From the NCBI GenBank assembly GCA_022376515.1, contig WTXI01000032.1, positions 248,001 through 312,000 of the forward strand: a DNA stretch of 64,000 nucleotides, read 5' to 3'. The position numbers and the translations under genes were made by a program. The DNA comes from Lactifluus volemus. Lineage: Eukaryota > Basidiomycota > Agaricomycetes > Russulales > Russulaceae. Positions within the stretch are counted from its first letter, which is position 1, and every line of letters starts with the position of its first letter. A model generated the notes under the pieces. The model was not told the DNA's origin. It saw only the letters and a list, made by a program, of their open reading frames with translations, and ran no database searches. Below are positions 1 to 13,125 of the stretch, piece by piece.

Positions 1-21
1 AATCATCATCATTCGTAACAG

Positions 22-834
22 TCATTCGCAAACGTCCCAGTAACCGCTGATGGTGTTGAAACAATCTCTTTCCTCGAGGCGGCAGATGGTCTCATGAATT
101 TGTTTGGCAAGTACATCAATCACCACCAAACCCTGCCCCCCGTCTTCTGACCCACGCTTGACCGTCCCCGATACAGACCTCTTGGGCGGTCCTGTTTTTG
201 CATTTGTCCAGACAGATCTCCGAAATAACATTGCAGTGCGTTCCCCCATTTTCCCCCCAGCGCCTAGTACTATTATATCCTCACTAAGCTTTCAGGGCGT
301 CCGGGCTCGGTATCAAGCCCGTGAGTCTGTGTCGGCAACACTAGAAAACCTTGTTCAAGCCGAAGCGCGGGAAGGAGAGAAGCACGGTACAGCATGTTTA
401 GTTCGCTTGACACGGTACGCACAGCCTCTCATTTTTTACCCTCTTTCACTCACTGACAAATCATTTCCACTAGTGGCCTCTTATTCACGTGTCGCGCACT
501 CCAGCAGGCGCAAGAGGATCGTACTGCCGACCTTTACGTCTGTTTCAAGCGTGCTTATGATGTCGTGCTCAGCCCCCACCATTCATTCATCATTCGTTCC
601 ATCGTTTCCGTCAGTGATCCTCCTCCCTCCCTATCATATCATGGACTCATACGTCGGCCTTGATAGGTTGCCATTCGTGCCGTGCCCCGCCGCGACGCCT
701 TCTTTAATTGTATCGCCGAAGGTGGATCGCTAGAGAAACTAGATATAGAGATGGCCAAGTGGCTTGCCGCCATTGATACGCTCGTCATCAGGATTTCTGC
801 ATTTTTACGAGATGGTGATTACGGACATGTATAG
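22..834 (+). CDS. Glycolipid transfer protein (GLTP domain), 5' part missing
   Basis: Cytosolic lipid-transfer protein of the GLTP fold, which moves glycosphingolipids or related lipids between membranes. Exons by translation are 22-106, 177-235, 296-414, 474-609 and 667-834. Joined, they give family hallmarks: FLEAADGLMNLFDLLGG, FVQTDLRNNIAGVRARYQ (the D and N that grip the sugar headgroup), GLLFTCRAL, an HHSFIIRSIVS helix and a C-terminal AKWLAAIDTLV helix. An in-frame stop at 16-18 followed by an acceptor-like CAG shows that the first exon, with the start codon, lies left of the window. Intron 1 (107-176) begins GCAAGT: only this GC donor gives the conserved LFDLLGG joint, since the nearby GT would shift the frame. 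Identification is by family pattern; confidence is high for the domain and moderate for exact exon ends. Confidence 0.85.
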
Positions 835-983
835 TGGTGCATAGAGTGTGCACTTTGGTACGGCCCAATAGATTATTTGTGGACGGGTAATGGGCACGAT
901 GCGATCACGTGTAGTCGGGCCACAAGAAGGCTGCCAACGTTTCGAACGATGTTCGACCTCTCTCCCTTGCACCAACCTCCAAC

Positions 984-1990
984 ATGTCTTCAAACCAACC
1001 TACGTACTCAAAATCATCGAAAAGGTCTTTTTTCGACTTTCTCAAGCCACGGTATCACGAAGCCGTTTTCCGTCTGAGAAACTCCCTACTCGCCCTCGTT
1101 GCACTTCTCACCCTGACCCACCTCCTTCCCCTTCCAACCCCATAGCCTCTGCATGGAAATTTTATCGCGACTCCTTCCAGTCATCATGGGAAAAGACTGT
1201 CGCTGTTGCCGGTGAGTCCCCATCCCCCATTGCCCTGCTACTCATCTCGTGTCACCAAACCTAACACCCAATCGCGCGTCCGCAACGTTTCTTTCTCCAA
1301 GAACTGATCCTCTTTGGCCTCCTTTTCCTCAACATCCTCCAAGCATCTATCGCGATCCGCTCCCCACCAGCTCCATACCCGCCATATCATCTCCTTCAAA
1401 ACCCCTCTCGCCACCCTCATCACGCTCCAAGCACCTAACGTCCACACCACCCAACTGGCGCAGCAATAAAAAATCTAGCGTGCTCTCACCCAACGTACGT
1501 CTCCCCACCAAATTCGTCAAAAAACATTTAATCAAATGTTCATGTAAAAATAAAATGAAAGACAACACCACAGCGCCAACTGGCCTTCTCTACCATCGCC
1601 GCCACTAGCACCACCTCATCCTCCGCCGGTGGCGGTGTCAGCGGTGTTGCGGTCGTGGGCACTGCGTCATCGGACCCGCGCGGTCTCGCGCAGTCCTACA
1701 CGCTCACGATGAACCACAATCTGTCCACTTCATCGCCCACCTCACCCGATATCTCTTTTGGTTCTTCAACGGGCTCGTTACCGCCCTCGCCATCCCCCGC
1801 GCAGGTAGTTTCGCCAATCGCGGCGTACCGCGGACGTCGTCCGCTAACCGGACGTGAGTCAGCTTTATGTTTTTTTGTTTGATATATTGACCCAATAGTT
1901 TGAAACTCTTGATGATACACAGGTGCACTTGATGGGTCATTATTAGCACGGCTATCTCAAGGAGATTCGGACTCAGATGTTGATGAATGA
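984..1990 (+). CDS. Small membrane protein, possibly Pom34-type nucleoporin
   Basis: About 260 residues in four exons. The N-terminus is MSSNQPTYSKSSKRSFFDF, followed by two hydrophobic helices (LLALVALLTLTHLLPLP and ELILFGLLFLNILQASIAI) separated by a short amphipathic stretch, then a long Ser/Thr/Pro-rich tail ending ALDGSLLARLSQGDSDSDVDE. Two short helices followed by a disordered tail is the layout of the Pom34 family of nuclear-pore membrane anchors, but this is a topology-based guess. The frame breaks twice: near 1137-1140 a run of four C needs one more C to read on from the first helix, and another single base is missing somewhere in 1345-1390. Splices at about 1212/1302, 1499/1574 and 1857/1922 keep phase. 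It is either an intact gene with assembly deletions or a recent pseudogene; I favour the former. Confidence 0.42.
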
Positions 1991-4900
1991 TCTGTTCATA
2001 GCTTTGGATGTGCTGTTCCTCGAGCCGGTCCGGCACAGATCCGGATGAGCGCTTATTAAAGGAAAAGTGCGAAATGTATTGATACCCTATCACATGTAGT
2101 GTCTACGTGCACAACGGCATCTACTATAGAGCCGAGCTGATCTGGCGTGTTAATAGTGCTAGTTCTAATGGGAGAGAGGCGATGGTTCCCTTGTCGACCA
2201 TCTCGAGCGAAGAAAGTTTGTGAGTCGGAGAGAGCACATGCACACAATGTAATATGACCGGGATCCGGTAACGACCACCTGACCGACCCGTACCTCCTTC
2301 ATGACATGACAATGACAGTTGAAATATTTTAATGTCGGGATTCGCAGTGCTAACATCTCACACACGCCCAATTCGGGTTACCTTGGGCGGGGAAGCGCGG
2401 CTCTGGAACTCGGCCATCTAGGCGCCCCGCCCCTCCCCGCGCCCCCAATCCATCGCCTGCTTCACACAGCTTGTCAAAAAAAAAAAAAACTTCCTTGTTC
2501 GAGCTTCATTCCAAGAGAGAAGAAAATGTGAGCTATAAGCTCCGTTCATGTCTGACATGCATGAAAGGAAGGGATGAAAAATGAAAAAAGTTCCCTATGA
2601 TCTTGCGGCAGGAAACATTACGAAGCTTATTATTTTGAGGGGGGCGCCCTTGTCTCCTTGTTCGTCGGAGGAAAAAGCGGGGGAGGGCTTTAACTCGAAC
2701 CAAAGTGGCCCTCGAAGCGTTTCCAGCTTTCCTATTCCATCGCGGCATCAGCGTCGCATCATAACATCGTGTGCATTGCATACGCCCCGATGTGCCGAAA
2801 ATGCTCTGTGGCACAAGCGCAGCACAAGAAAGCAATCGGGGGGGACCAACAAATCGTACCATTCTTTGAGCTTCGAAAAAAGCAAAAAGGAACCCCCGTG
2901 GCCAGTTGGCGCGCGCGCGCTTTTGACAGGTCTGCATTTGTGTGCATGTTTGTCTAGTCTTGTGACTCCTTTTTTTTTTTTTTTTGGTTATCATGGGTCA
3001 CTTGGCACAGCCTGATTGACAAAAGAGGGGGAGGGCGAGGGCGATACAGCCGCAGCAGCAGCCGGCGCAGTAGCTTGTGCTTCTTGCACCGCAGTTGCGC
3101 TTGCGCTTCATAATCATTTTCCCCCGCCTCCCGCCGCCGATCTCAATAATAGGAAAGTAGTAGGTCGGACGCGCCACCGAACCTTGTGTCATGAGCAACA
3201 ACCGACGGCGACTTGGAATCCAAAAAGATCGAAATTTCACCTTTTTTCATTTTTGTTTTCGAATTGAAAATTGGAATGGAATGGAACCGCTCCTCCTCTC
3301 TCCTCCTCGGAAAATTTTCACTTCTCGGATATAACGTCTCGTCAATCTCCGGGCGTGGCGTGCACTGACTCGACGGACGGCTATCAATTGTGTGTTGGTG
3401 GCGTCTATGTGGGCTATTTTTGCGATGCGTATGCATGAACAAGGTATGCCCCCCCGGTAAATTGCGGTAGACAGATACCTGTGTAGTCTTTTTTAGTTTC
3501 GTTCAAAGACAAGTAGTATGTACCAATTGTGCTTGCTAAACCTTGTGCATACAAGGATTCCCTAAAATTGAAAGCTGGGTTGAGTCAGAAGGGATAGTAC
3601 CAAGCCACGGCAGTAAAAATCGTAATCTCCGGCACATGGGGCCTTGCGTAACTCCGGAAGCAGCTGTTGGGGAACTTTTTGACTTTGCTTGGCTTTTGGT
3701 AACTTGGTTATCCGAGTCCGGGCGCGAGAATGAGCCATAGTAGCGGTAGAGTTCTCCCTTCCTCCCGCCCCCGCGGGGGTCTTCAAGTTGTAATAAGCAC
3801 TGCCAAGTACTTGTCTAAAACCCTAGACCCGCTAAGAGTTTGTAACCACTGGCAGTTATCTACCGGCCTCGGTGTGAAGCTGCACTGCGCACTGTCATAA
3901 CGTACGTACTGCGTAATGCGCACGCTTCAGCAGTCGCCATCGCCAGACCGTTACGCAGCTGGCGCCCCTAGGCTTCTTCTATGACCTGCGTAATGGACCC
4001 GTTTCCGAGTTGACGGGTGGATGCACCGACCTCGGTAGAAATGTCCAAGTCAGCATTTTTGGCGTATTTTGTTTGTTCGTCACGGCAGCTATTCAAAAGT
4101 TTTTTTTTTTTACTGTACTACTCCGAGGAGTACAAAGAAGGAAAAAACGAGGGGAGGAACTTGAAATAAGGCGCGCGCGCAATTTGGTCGAGCGGGGATC
4201 AGGTAGCCTCCCCAAAAGACCAGAAAGCTGAAAGGGAATGGCGTTTTACAAGAAGTCAGCCTTTTTTTTTTTCACAGGCTGCGCAATCAGGCCGGCTGTA
4301 GATGGGTTTACGAGAGAAGGAGGACAAGCATTGCCATTTCGAGCAGTGAACAGGTCAAACTTGAACGGAGCCGAGTCTCGCTTGCACTTTTTTTTGAGTC
4401 CGAGTTTCCCACTGGTATTAGACCTCTGCTAGAAGAGTAAAACAACAAAGTTCCCCCTCCCCCGTCGGTAGTTAGCTGTGCGGAAGAGAGAATTTTGATC
4501 TGCTTTGCTGCTTCTGATTTGATAACCGAGACGTGCAAGCACATGGCTAAAATACGACAAGTACAGTACTAGTTTACGCATGAAGGTTGCTTTACCTTCC
4601 CTTGTATTTTCTGTCTGTGATCCTCGGGATATTTGCCACAATGAATACTGATATAAAATAATCTTTGCCCTTGCTGCGTCGCGTACTGAGCCCTCTCACA
4701 TTTTTTGACTTTGATGAGCCCTTGTTCCGCATGGTTCAGTAATAAGGCTACCAGCATGCTTCTTCGACACCTCGGAGTTAACCTTACCCGTTTAACCCGC
4801 TAATTCACCCGAGTCGATATAGATACAGAGCGGTTCACCACACGGTCACTGTGGGTATTCCTTCGTCTTCGCAACTCGGCACTTGGCAGGTTCTAACCCG

Positions 4901-5409
4901 GCGGGACTGGACTGGATCATTGATCGCGTTCCGAGTCAAACTTGAACGTGTGTGCTACAATACTACTGTAATGCCCGATCATACTTGTTGCCGTCATGGT
5001 CTCTAGGAAAAACTATAATCTAGTTCGTTACGGGGTGGCGGATTCTCAGTGTTGTGCGTTGCTCCGTCCTCGTTCGATCATTCCGGTTGTCGAGCACAGT
5101 TAACAACTTGCTTACTTCCAGGCAGAATGTACAGGTACACATATCACTTGACAGAGGGTTCTGCACAATTGTTCAGGTTAAATTATTTCTGAAAGGCGCA
5201 GATCTGGGTACGTGTAAAGGACAAGGATATCGACGGAAGCTAGCAAAGGATCAAGTCACCGGACATGGGCTACCTACAGTCAAAGCACTCTACCATTCTA
5301 CTAGTATGATACCGACCCACATTCCTTCTATTCTGATGGAGATGTCCTTGAGCCGTTGTAACTCTACTCAATACTAATGTATATAGATAAAACCTATGCT
5401 ATCCATTCA
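1991..5409. other. Gene-poor spacer with homopolymers
   Basis: No reading frame here has a recognisable domain or a convincing intron-linked structure. The stretch has long A or T runs (about 2476-2489, 2970-2985, 4101-4110, 4259-4270), short alternating GC runs (about 2910-2920 and 4171-4179) and an imperfect GCAGCAGC tract near 3050-3065. An open frame of 144 codons at 2581-3015 has no family resemblance and contains a phenylalanine run encoded by the poly-T tract, so it is probably chance. I see no tRNA or transposon ends. Confidence 0.5.
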
Positions 5410-8400
5410 TCACACGGTCACCACGCCACCAACCGTAGCGAGAAGCATTGTATCAACTTGGTCGCCTGTCTCGCGTGTCAGCCAACCATCGAGGCGCTCG
5501 AACAGTTCCATATTGATATGGACACCCCGTCTCCCCTGTACCTCGGCAGCCGTGGCCTTCTTCCCGGGCCACATGGCCTCCTCGTCGATACCAATAAAGT
5601 TGATCGTCAACGGTGCGGTACCCTGCACGACGAGGTCGACCGACCAGCGGTCGACGCCGAAAAACGAGGCTTCTTTGATGTGGTGGCGTGTGTACTCATT
5701 TGGCGGCGCATCATCGAGCGTCCATTTGAGCACGTGGGCGTCAAACGCAATCACTGAGAATGATTTTTGTTTTCGCAGCACAGCCGAAAAGCGTGGTGAC
5801 CACTTACCGGTCCAGATGAGGCCAGGGTGGGTGATCTGTAGGGTTAGGCTACGCGTATTCGCAACCACGTCGATAATATCGTTGACGGCCTCGACTTTGA
5901 ACGCACGCTTACCCGCTTCAAAGGGAGAAACATAACCGGGGTCTTTTGGGAGTGGTATCTTATACGGAGACATGAACTAAAGAGATAGATCAGACAAGCA
6001 GGCAGCACCTCCAAGATCACATCGCTCACAGCAGAAAATGGGTATAGGATATCCCAGTCCCCATTACGGTCGTGCATATCTTCTAGAACACCCTGTGCAT
6101 CGACTACGCCAAAGTTGGCCGCAACGTCGTTCACTAGTTGTTCGAACCCAGGGGCGCCATCCACAGCCCCGATGTGAAGGTATCGCTCATGAGAAGTAAT
6201 CTGACATTATGTCAGCTCGAAGCTACCAAAAGCCGCGGAGTGACTCGAAGCTCACGTTATCGGAGCTGAGCACGAATAGCCGACGCTGGTGGCGTTGGTC
6301 GAAAGGCGAACGGAACGTAAATGCCGCCACAGCAGCAACAATCAGAATACTCAGTATGGTGACCATGTTCATCCGAACGCTACGTGGAAATCGTCGCGAG
6401 AACGGTGTAACAAGGGGTATCGTGAGGGGCAACATGGCTGCGACGATAGATGCGATGATATGCTCGGCGGGAGCGTCCGCGCCTACACGTCCGGTCTACG
6501 ATATGAATTATGTTATGTGCAGAATCTGGACGCAGGTGAGCACGTACAAGCGGGACAAACACATCTAGGACGATACTCGTCATCTCGGTGCCAATCGAAA
6601 GCGGTATAACCAAGCCCAGTGCATACGTCCACAGGCTGACGATAGCGTGAGGATTCAGAAGCGCATCAAGGGACAGCGCCACGAAAAGCGGCACAGCTGC
6701 CACGAATAAGAAGCAAGCAGAGCCAATGCCAAGCAGCTGTAGCAGTAGCGCCCCGCCAGACTGCATCAATAGAAGGGCACTGAGTACGCTGCGTTCAGCA
6801 ACATCAGGGAAGACCATTTGCGATGCCAGCATGCCTAGGAAGTCCAGTCAGAATGACAATTAACAAATTGACAGAAGACAAACTGCATAGCGCGGCGGGT
6901 CCATACAGGAATAGCGCGGAATGCGCAGATGCGAACCAGCTCATATTGTGGCCGAGGAAGCGGTGCATCACAACAGCAAGCCCATTCGCGCCAATCAATG
7001 CTCCACCGAAGGCGACGAGGAGTGTGCGGGCGCCGTTCCACTGAGCCACCCAGAAGCCGGCTGATGAGGAGTCGCTAGCCCTCTCGCGGCATGTGACCCA
7101 AGCTATCACAAAGGAGAGGGAGAATAGTGTGCCATACATGAGACGGGCGGTCGAGAATTGATATTGCACAAAACGGCCGAACTCTGCAAAAAATACTGTA
7201 GTGGGACGCGTGTAGCCTGTTGTTAGCGAAGGCAGAGGCGACGAGTCCGAGACAAGTATTTCAGAATTGCGAGAGTATTGTCAGCCATGTGCTACGAATG
7301 ATCACTAACTGGAACAAGCAGAAAGGATACACATTGAACCTACCTGGGCTACGCCGGGCTCAATATTTTCAACCAGGTCCTACGATTCTTTCGTTCACCA
7401 GAGAGTACTTCCTAACAGACTCACAAAACATACCTGGCGCGTGTGATACGTATAACTGTTGCCAATAACGGCGATCTGGCTCAAAATGAGACCCAGGATG
7501 TGGGAGTCGGAGAGATGTCAGCTCACATCGAGCCCCGTGATATTGAGATACTGCTCGAATTGACGGAAGTCGGTACTGCACGGGACGAAGTCAGCCATTT
7601 GAAGTAAACGTCTAACAGAACTTACTCAGAGAGTAGAACGCCTGAGCTGAAAATCTCGTTTGCGATGACGGTGCCAAATGGCCTGAATGACGATTAACGA
7701 CTACAAATGGGTGGGGTCAAACCAGTCTGGCTGACCTTGGGACTTGAGAATATGCTCGAATCATCTCTTCAGACGTCGCCTGGAACAGCAACTCGGGACC
7801 TTCGTTACCAGCAGCTGCGCAATGCGTGAGAGAAGAGTCGATATATGGACGGATATTACACACCTTCCAGATTGACGAATGCTCGAATGCTAGGTATCAA
7901 TATTTAGGGGGAAAAAAGTGAAGATAAGATATGATACGGGGACGCACGTGTGGGCTATTGGGTGCTGCGTCGAGAACAGATGCGAGGCATCCTGAAGCGA
8001 CTCCTCCCCATGATTAAATACTACATTGGCTCAGAAAACGAAGAAATGAGGGTCCAGATATCGAATTACTCACAGAATACGACAGCGTAAGTGGGCGTCC
8101 AACCAGGAGTGTGGGTAAGTACCCGGATACATTCAATCATGACACCGACGGCAAGGGCATCGTCCGCTGCGCCAGGAGAAGGCAGAGTGCTATCAGATGT
8201 GCATTGACCAGTACAGCATGTTCTTTTCCTTTCGAGGTGCCGTCGGACACGCGAATGACGATGTTTGTGAGGTCGCGGTAGGTCTTGTACATCCTTTTAC
8301 CCATCATGTCGAACCTGGGTGTAGTTTACATGGAAAAAAAAATAAAGCAAAAAGTGGATAGAGTAAAACTGCAGGTACATACCGGTGACTCCCGCTACCT

Positions 8401-8885
8401 CGCTGATGCCATACCTCGCACTCCAACTTGCGCCCAGGATCCTGCTGTACCAAACGCTCGCACTCGCCCTGGATTTTATAAGCTTTTCGGCCATCCATTT
8501 ATCGGCAAGTGCATGTTCAGCAGTTCCAACGGTGCGATATCCAATATCCTCGGAAAGGATTCTGGAATATTCGAGGATTTGAGCTTCGGAGATTTGTGGA
8601 AGACCAGTTTCCGGATTGACGCTAAACACGTTTTCAGTAACGTATCAGACGAGGCGTGGTACGCGTAATTACAGGGCTGTAATGGGTTCTGGAAGGGCTA
8701 GATCGAAAAAAAGGAAAGAAAATGAGTGATTGGAGGTAAAAACAAAACAATAAAAACTGGTTGGGTCAGTTACCATAGAGATTTCGGTTGGCAAACCATG
8801 GCACGAAGATGAGTAAGGGAGATAGGCAGAGCAGAGAACGGATAGCTCCCCATCCTCTGGCAGGAACTCTGTGCGACGACGCCAT
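5410..8885 (-). CDS. Vacuolar membrane zinc protease, M28 family
   Basis: Multi-exon gene for a large vacuolar membrane protease with an M28-type aminopeptidase domain followed by several membrane helices, as in yeast Pff1/YBR074W. The start at 8885 gives an N-terminal membrane anchor, LLCLSPLLIFVPWFANRNLYG. Peptidase motifs read in order: VLVNAHLDSTLPSPGAADDA (first His and bridging Asp), FLFNHGEESLQDASHLF (catalytic Glu and next metal ligand) and NLEAAGNEGPELLFQ. Hydrophobic blocks at about 7169-6804 and 6832-6380 form the multi-pass region. The C-terminal luminal part (5973-5410) has the family's QITHPGLIWTGK and APPNEYTRHHIKEASFFGVD, split by an intron. It is divergent from nothing on its left and nearly abuts HSP78 on the right. 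The domain call is firm; the internal exon map was not fully resolved. Confidence 0.85.
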
Positions 8886-9278
8886 CGCTGCAGCAAGCTC
8901 GTCGTTTGGTGAGTTTGAGGTTGAGGTGTTTTGAAAGGTCACCGAGTCAAGCTTCCGTATTTGTCGCCTCACATCAAATCCGCCTCGGCTAATACTTCAA
9001 TTGAGACCAGTGTTGACGACCGTCATCAAGTCGTTATGCTGTCTTTACTTCCCCTAGTCGCTACTTCTATCTACTTCAATCAACTCGGGTCACAAGGCTG
9101 CGCTGCCCCACATAAGGCTACCCGAATATATCAAATAAGTGGGAACGATCTTGATCATGATCTCGTGCAGGTGCACACTTGCTGTCCCTCACTGGTATTT
9201 CAACAAGTAATTGATTCAAGGGTGTGTGTATTGTACAATGAGCTGAGTGGTGTATAAAGTAGGGGTGTCAATAAATGG

Positions 9279-12200
9279 TTAATGGTTGGGACTCATGGCG
9301 GTTGGATCCGCTTGCTCGTCCCCCGTGGCATGATTATCCCGAATATGCAGTGCCTCTCCGTCTGTGCCCACGCGTATCTCTACAATGTCGCCGTCACTGA
9401 ATAGCGGAACATATCAGCCATAGATACACGCGCGTACGACGCAGGCATACCGTATCGTGCCGACGAGCAGCTTCTGCGCCAGTGGGAACAATACCTCCGT
9501 GCGGACGACTCGCGCGATCGCCCTTGCTCCATATACGTCCGAGAAGCCCCTTTTGGCAAGCCATGCGCGAGTGGCATCATCGATGTCGAGCTTTATTCGC
9601 CGTTGCGCGAGGCGAGCGGCCACATCGCCAAGGCGGAGGTCGACCACGCGCAGGATGGACTCATGCGCGAGTCGGTTGAATACGAGCATCGAGTCGAGCC
9701 TGTTCAGTAGTTCTGGTGGGAACTGCTCCGTGACACGCTCAAGGACTTCAGTACGCGCCCCGGGCGTGACAACGCCGGAACTGTCTGAGGCCGTGGGGTG
9801 CGCAAGAATGTCGCTACCTGATAGGGGAGGATCAGGGATGAGAGAAGAACCAGTCCTACCAAAGCGAAGCTTTACCGATGTTACTTGTAAGGCAGATAAT
9901 TGTATTCTGTGCAAAAAGTTGAGAGTCTTACATCACAAAGTTGGAAAGAGACGCACCCTAAAGTCGACTTTTCTACCCTGGCTATCTGTTATGGTGCCTT
10001 CGTCGAGGATTTGAAGGAGTAACATTGTGACATCCTACAAAATCACGTAAAGACGAATGCTTTAAGGGACAAGTATGCCAACTACCTTGTGCGCCTTTTC
10101 GAGCTCGTCTAAAAGAACGACGGCTGGTGGGATAGTGAGACAATGAAGCCAGACATTATAAAAGGATATTGTACCATAAGGTTTCCGTCGAACGGCCTCC
10201 GTCAACTGGCCTAGATTTTGATAGGCATCAGGGACCAACCAGCACGCACGAGAACACTTACCACCCTCCTCGAAACCAACGTACCCGGGAGCTGCTCCAA
10301 TCAAGCGCGACATTGTGTGTCGATCATGGTACTGTGGACATTCTCAGGAACATCCCAGCGGAGTGGATGCAGAACCTACTTCTGACATGTTGATGTTGAT
10401 TCTGGCACATACATCAGACTAACGTCAGGACGAGGAACGGAAAAGACTGACAGCGCTCTTTGCTCGTCGTTGAACAAGAACCCAGCGAGCGCTTTACACA
10501 GCTCGGTCTAGCAGATGCCCGTGAAAAACGCCATGGCAGCGACAGTCACCGTAACTCACTTTACCTACGCCCGTCGGGCCCAGGAACAAAAAGGACGCTA
10601 CTGGCCTTGTGGGTGCCTGTAAACCGGCCCTCGAGATGCGCACGGCATCACTGACCGCACGCACGACGTGGTCCTGTCCAACAACCCGCGTCTTCAACGA
10701 ATCTTCCATCTACAGATACACCGTCAGCCATTGACTACAGCCAGTCCCTCATCCTAATGAACCCGCAAAGTGTGGGGAAGCACGTACATGGACGAGCCGC
10801 TCTCGCTCCCCTTTAAGTAGGCTCTGCACTGGGATACCTGTAGCGCGCGCCACGACACGGGCGATATCATCTGATGTCACGCGCTCGCCGAGCATGGCCC
10901 CCTCCCGTTACCCACAGGGGGCGTCTCACGCTCGAGTTCAGGGATCGTAGCATAACGCAGGCGTGACGCGGTCTCGAAGTCGCCCTTGCGCTGTGCCACT
11001 TCGAGCTGATGCTTGGCCTCCTCGAGGCGGTTCTTCCGTTCCTTATTGCGTTGCAGTCGCTCGCGCTCTACCCGTACATTGGATGAAACCTTAGCAACGC
11101 ATCACTATTGGGTGTATGTGACGTACCGGCTTTCCATTGCTTTTCAAGTGCGGCAGCATCCTTGCGTGTGCGTTCTAGAGCCTGTTCGAGATCTTCGCGG
11201 CGCTCAATACTGAGAGGGTCTGACTCATTGCGTAGGCTAGTAAGTTCGATCTGCATCGTCATGGCTGCGCGATCAGTTGTTCAAGGGCGTCTGGTTTTGA
11301 TTCCTGCGCAAGGCGCAAAGAGGATGCAGCCTCGTCGACAAGGTCTATCGCCTTGTCGGGAAGGAAGCGATCGGATATGTAGCGCGCGGCGTACACAGCA
11401 GCTAAGATGGAGGGTAGCGGTCGATTTAGGGAGTTCGACGGAAGAAGGTTGGAAAGACAAACCGGTAACCAGTGCGCCATCCGAAATCTCAACTCCGTGA
11501 TGGACCTGCAAGTAATACAAGCCATAAGTTAGGGGCACACGCCTGAACAAGGACAAACTCAAAAACAGACCTCGTAGCGGGGTTTCAGTCCACGTAGGAT
11601 AGAGATCGTGGATTCAACAGTAGGTTCCTCGATTGTCACGGGTTGAAAGCGACGCTCAAGAGCCGCATCCTTGCTGATAGTCTTTCTATACTCGTCCGCT
11701 GAGACGGTATCCAGTCAGTTTACGTCCTCGAAATGACGTCCCAAGAAACGCACGGGTTGTCGCACCGACGAGTTGCAGCCCACGAGCCAAGGCGGGCTTG
11801 ATCATTTGCCTCCGTCAATGCTACCCTCTGCCTTCCCTAGGTTGAAGAGCGTATCTAGATGTTTTGTTTATATTGAAAACATTGCACGAGCAAGAAATAA
11901 ATTGAGGTTACATACGGACTTCGTCGATAAAACATATCACTCCACCAGCCTTGCACAAGGGTTAGGAGGCATGGAGGAGAAATGGGACAGAGACAAACCT
12001 CATTCTCAATATCACGGATCAGCGCCTTGAACTTCTCCTCGAACTGACCCCGAATTCCAGAACCCGCCATGATAGCTGAAAGATCGATTGAGAGGACGCG
12101 CTTGTTATGGAGAGACTAGACGAAGTATCAGCTAAAGAGACAGGCCACAAACAACATGAGACGTACTTCCGGAACCTCCTTTGCAACAATTCTGCTCGCG

Positions 12201-12854
12201 AGACCTTCTAAAATAGCAGTTTTACCCACACCTGGAGGCCCGATGAGCTGCAGCACAGCTTCAATTTATGGATGACTGTTGGATAACCCTGGAAAACGTA
12301 CTACCGGATTGGATTTTGTTCTCCGAGACAAGACTTGAAAATCGGATCAAGTCAGCGACCAAGAAAACGGGCGGTTTCAAGGGACTGCATACTTTGGATG
12401 GTACGGCGGATCTCTGAACATGCGTTAAGTCTGGCATACAGACCAACAAATCTGCAGAATGACTCGCCTTCGTCTCTCCCAATCACAGGGTCAAGCTTCC
12501 CAGTCTTTGCGAGTTCCGTCAAGTCAATGCTCTACATGCCAGGATACATATCAAGAAAAACAATACGGTCACCGCAAACTCCCAATGCACGTACAAATTC
12601 TTTAAGAGCGTCCCCTTCGAATACTGCTGTTGCATAGGAAACTTGAACCCTGGAATTCCCCCACTGCCCGCAGGCCCTCCCGGTGGTGTCTGTGCATAAT
12701 GCCGAATTGACGGCACAGCAGCATAGCGGCTGGAAACTAACACTGAGCGACTGAGGGGATAGGCACGCCTGAGAGAGCTAGCGATGTCGTTTGGGTGTAC
12801 TCTGTAGACGTTATACGATCTTGTGGCAAGACCTTGAAGCATAGACGGTGACAC
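9279..12854 (-). CDS. HSP78: Mitochondrial Hsp78, ClpB-type disaggregase
   Basis: AAA+ Hsp100 chaperone that, with mitochondrial Hsp70, resolubilises aggregated matrix proteins. The N-terminus is Arg/Ser-rich and presequence-like, and the Clp N-domain is absent, as in fungal Hsp78: the protein passes straight from [14 protein letters not shown] to [20 protein letters not shown]. Two AAA modules follow. The first has Walker A GPPGVGKT and [15 protein letters not shown]; then comes a coiled middle domain ([20 protein letters not shown]); the second has Walker A GPTGVGK split by an intron, [29 protein letters not shown] and [18 protein letters not shown]. One intron (12414-12467) uses a GC donor (GCGAGT) and is needed for GRDEEIRRTIQ. 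One base appears missing in the C-run at 10898-10902: as written, the frame stops just before [20 protein letters not shown]. It is head to head with RPB7. Confidence 0.92.
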
Positions 12855-13125
12855 GAAGCAAAGTACTTGGCCTAACGGATTTTGTTATGTGAGGTTAGGT
12901 TGAAAGTCACTGGCATAAGTACTGTAAATCCTCAAGCAAAATTCCTGTCTCGAGATAGCTCAACACTCCTCCAATCACTCGGTGCTCCGTCTCGCTTGAG
13001 ATCGCACCACCGCCTCGGGACTAAGTCGACCGACGGAACGGGATCGTCGCGTCGCGTCGAGTCGTCGACCGTCTCTCACTTACAGCCAGCTCAGAACAAC
13101 AGACAAAAAGACAAACCTCGGCGAC
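12855..13125. promoter_or_regulatory. Shared divergent promoter, HSP78/RPB7
   Basis: 271 bp between the start codons of HSP78 (-) and RPB7 (+). It must hold both promoters and both 5' UTRs. The part at about 13020-13080 is rich in TCGTCG/GTCG repeats. I see no perfect heat-shock element (repeated nGAAn) and no clear TATA box, so how HSP78 is induced cannot be read here. Confidence 0.5.

Noticed and set aside
104..733. A single 209-codon open frame on the + strand
   Set aside because: It reads through three introns of the GLTP gene; only pieces of it belong to the protein, and the conserved GLTP motifs need splicing and other frames.
2581..3015. 144-codon open frame in the left spacer
   Set aside because: No family resemblance, contains residues encoded by a poly-T tract, and lacks splice or promoter support.
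9457..10014. 185-codon open frame on the + strand
   Set aside because: Antisense shadow of the conserved second AAA module of HSP78, with Arg/Ser-rich chance composition.
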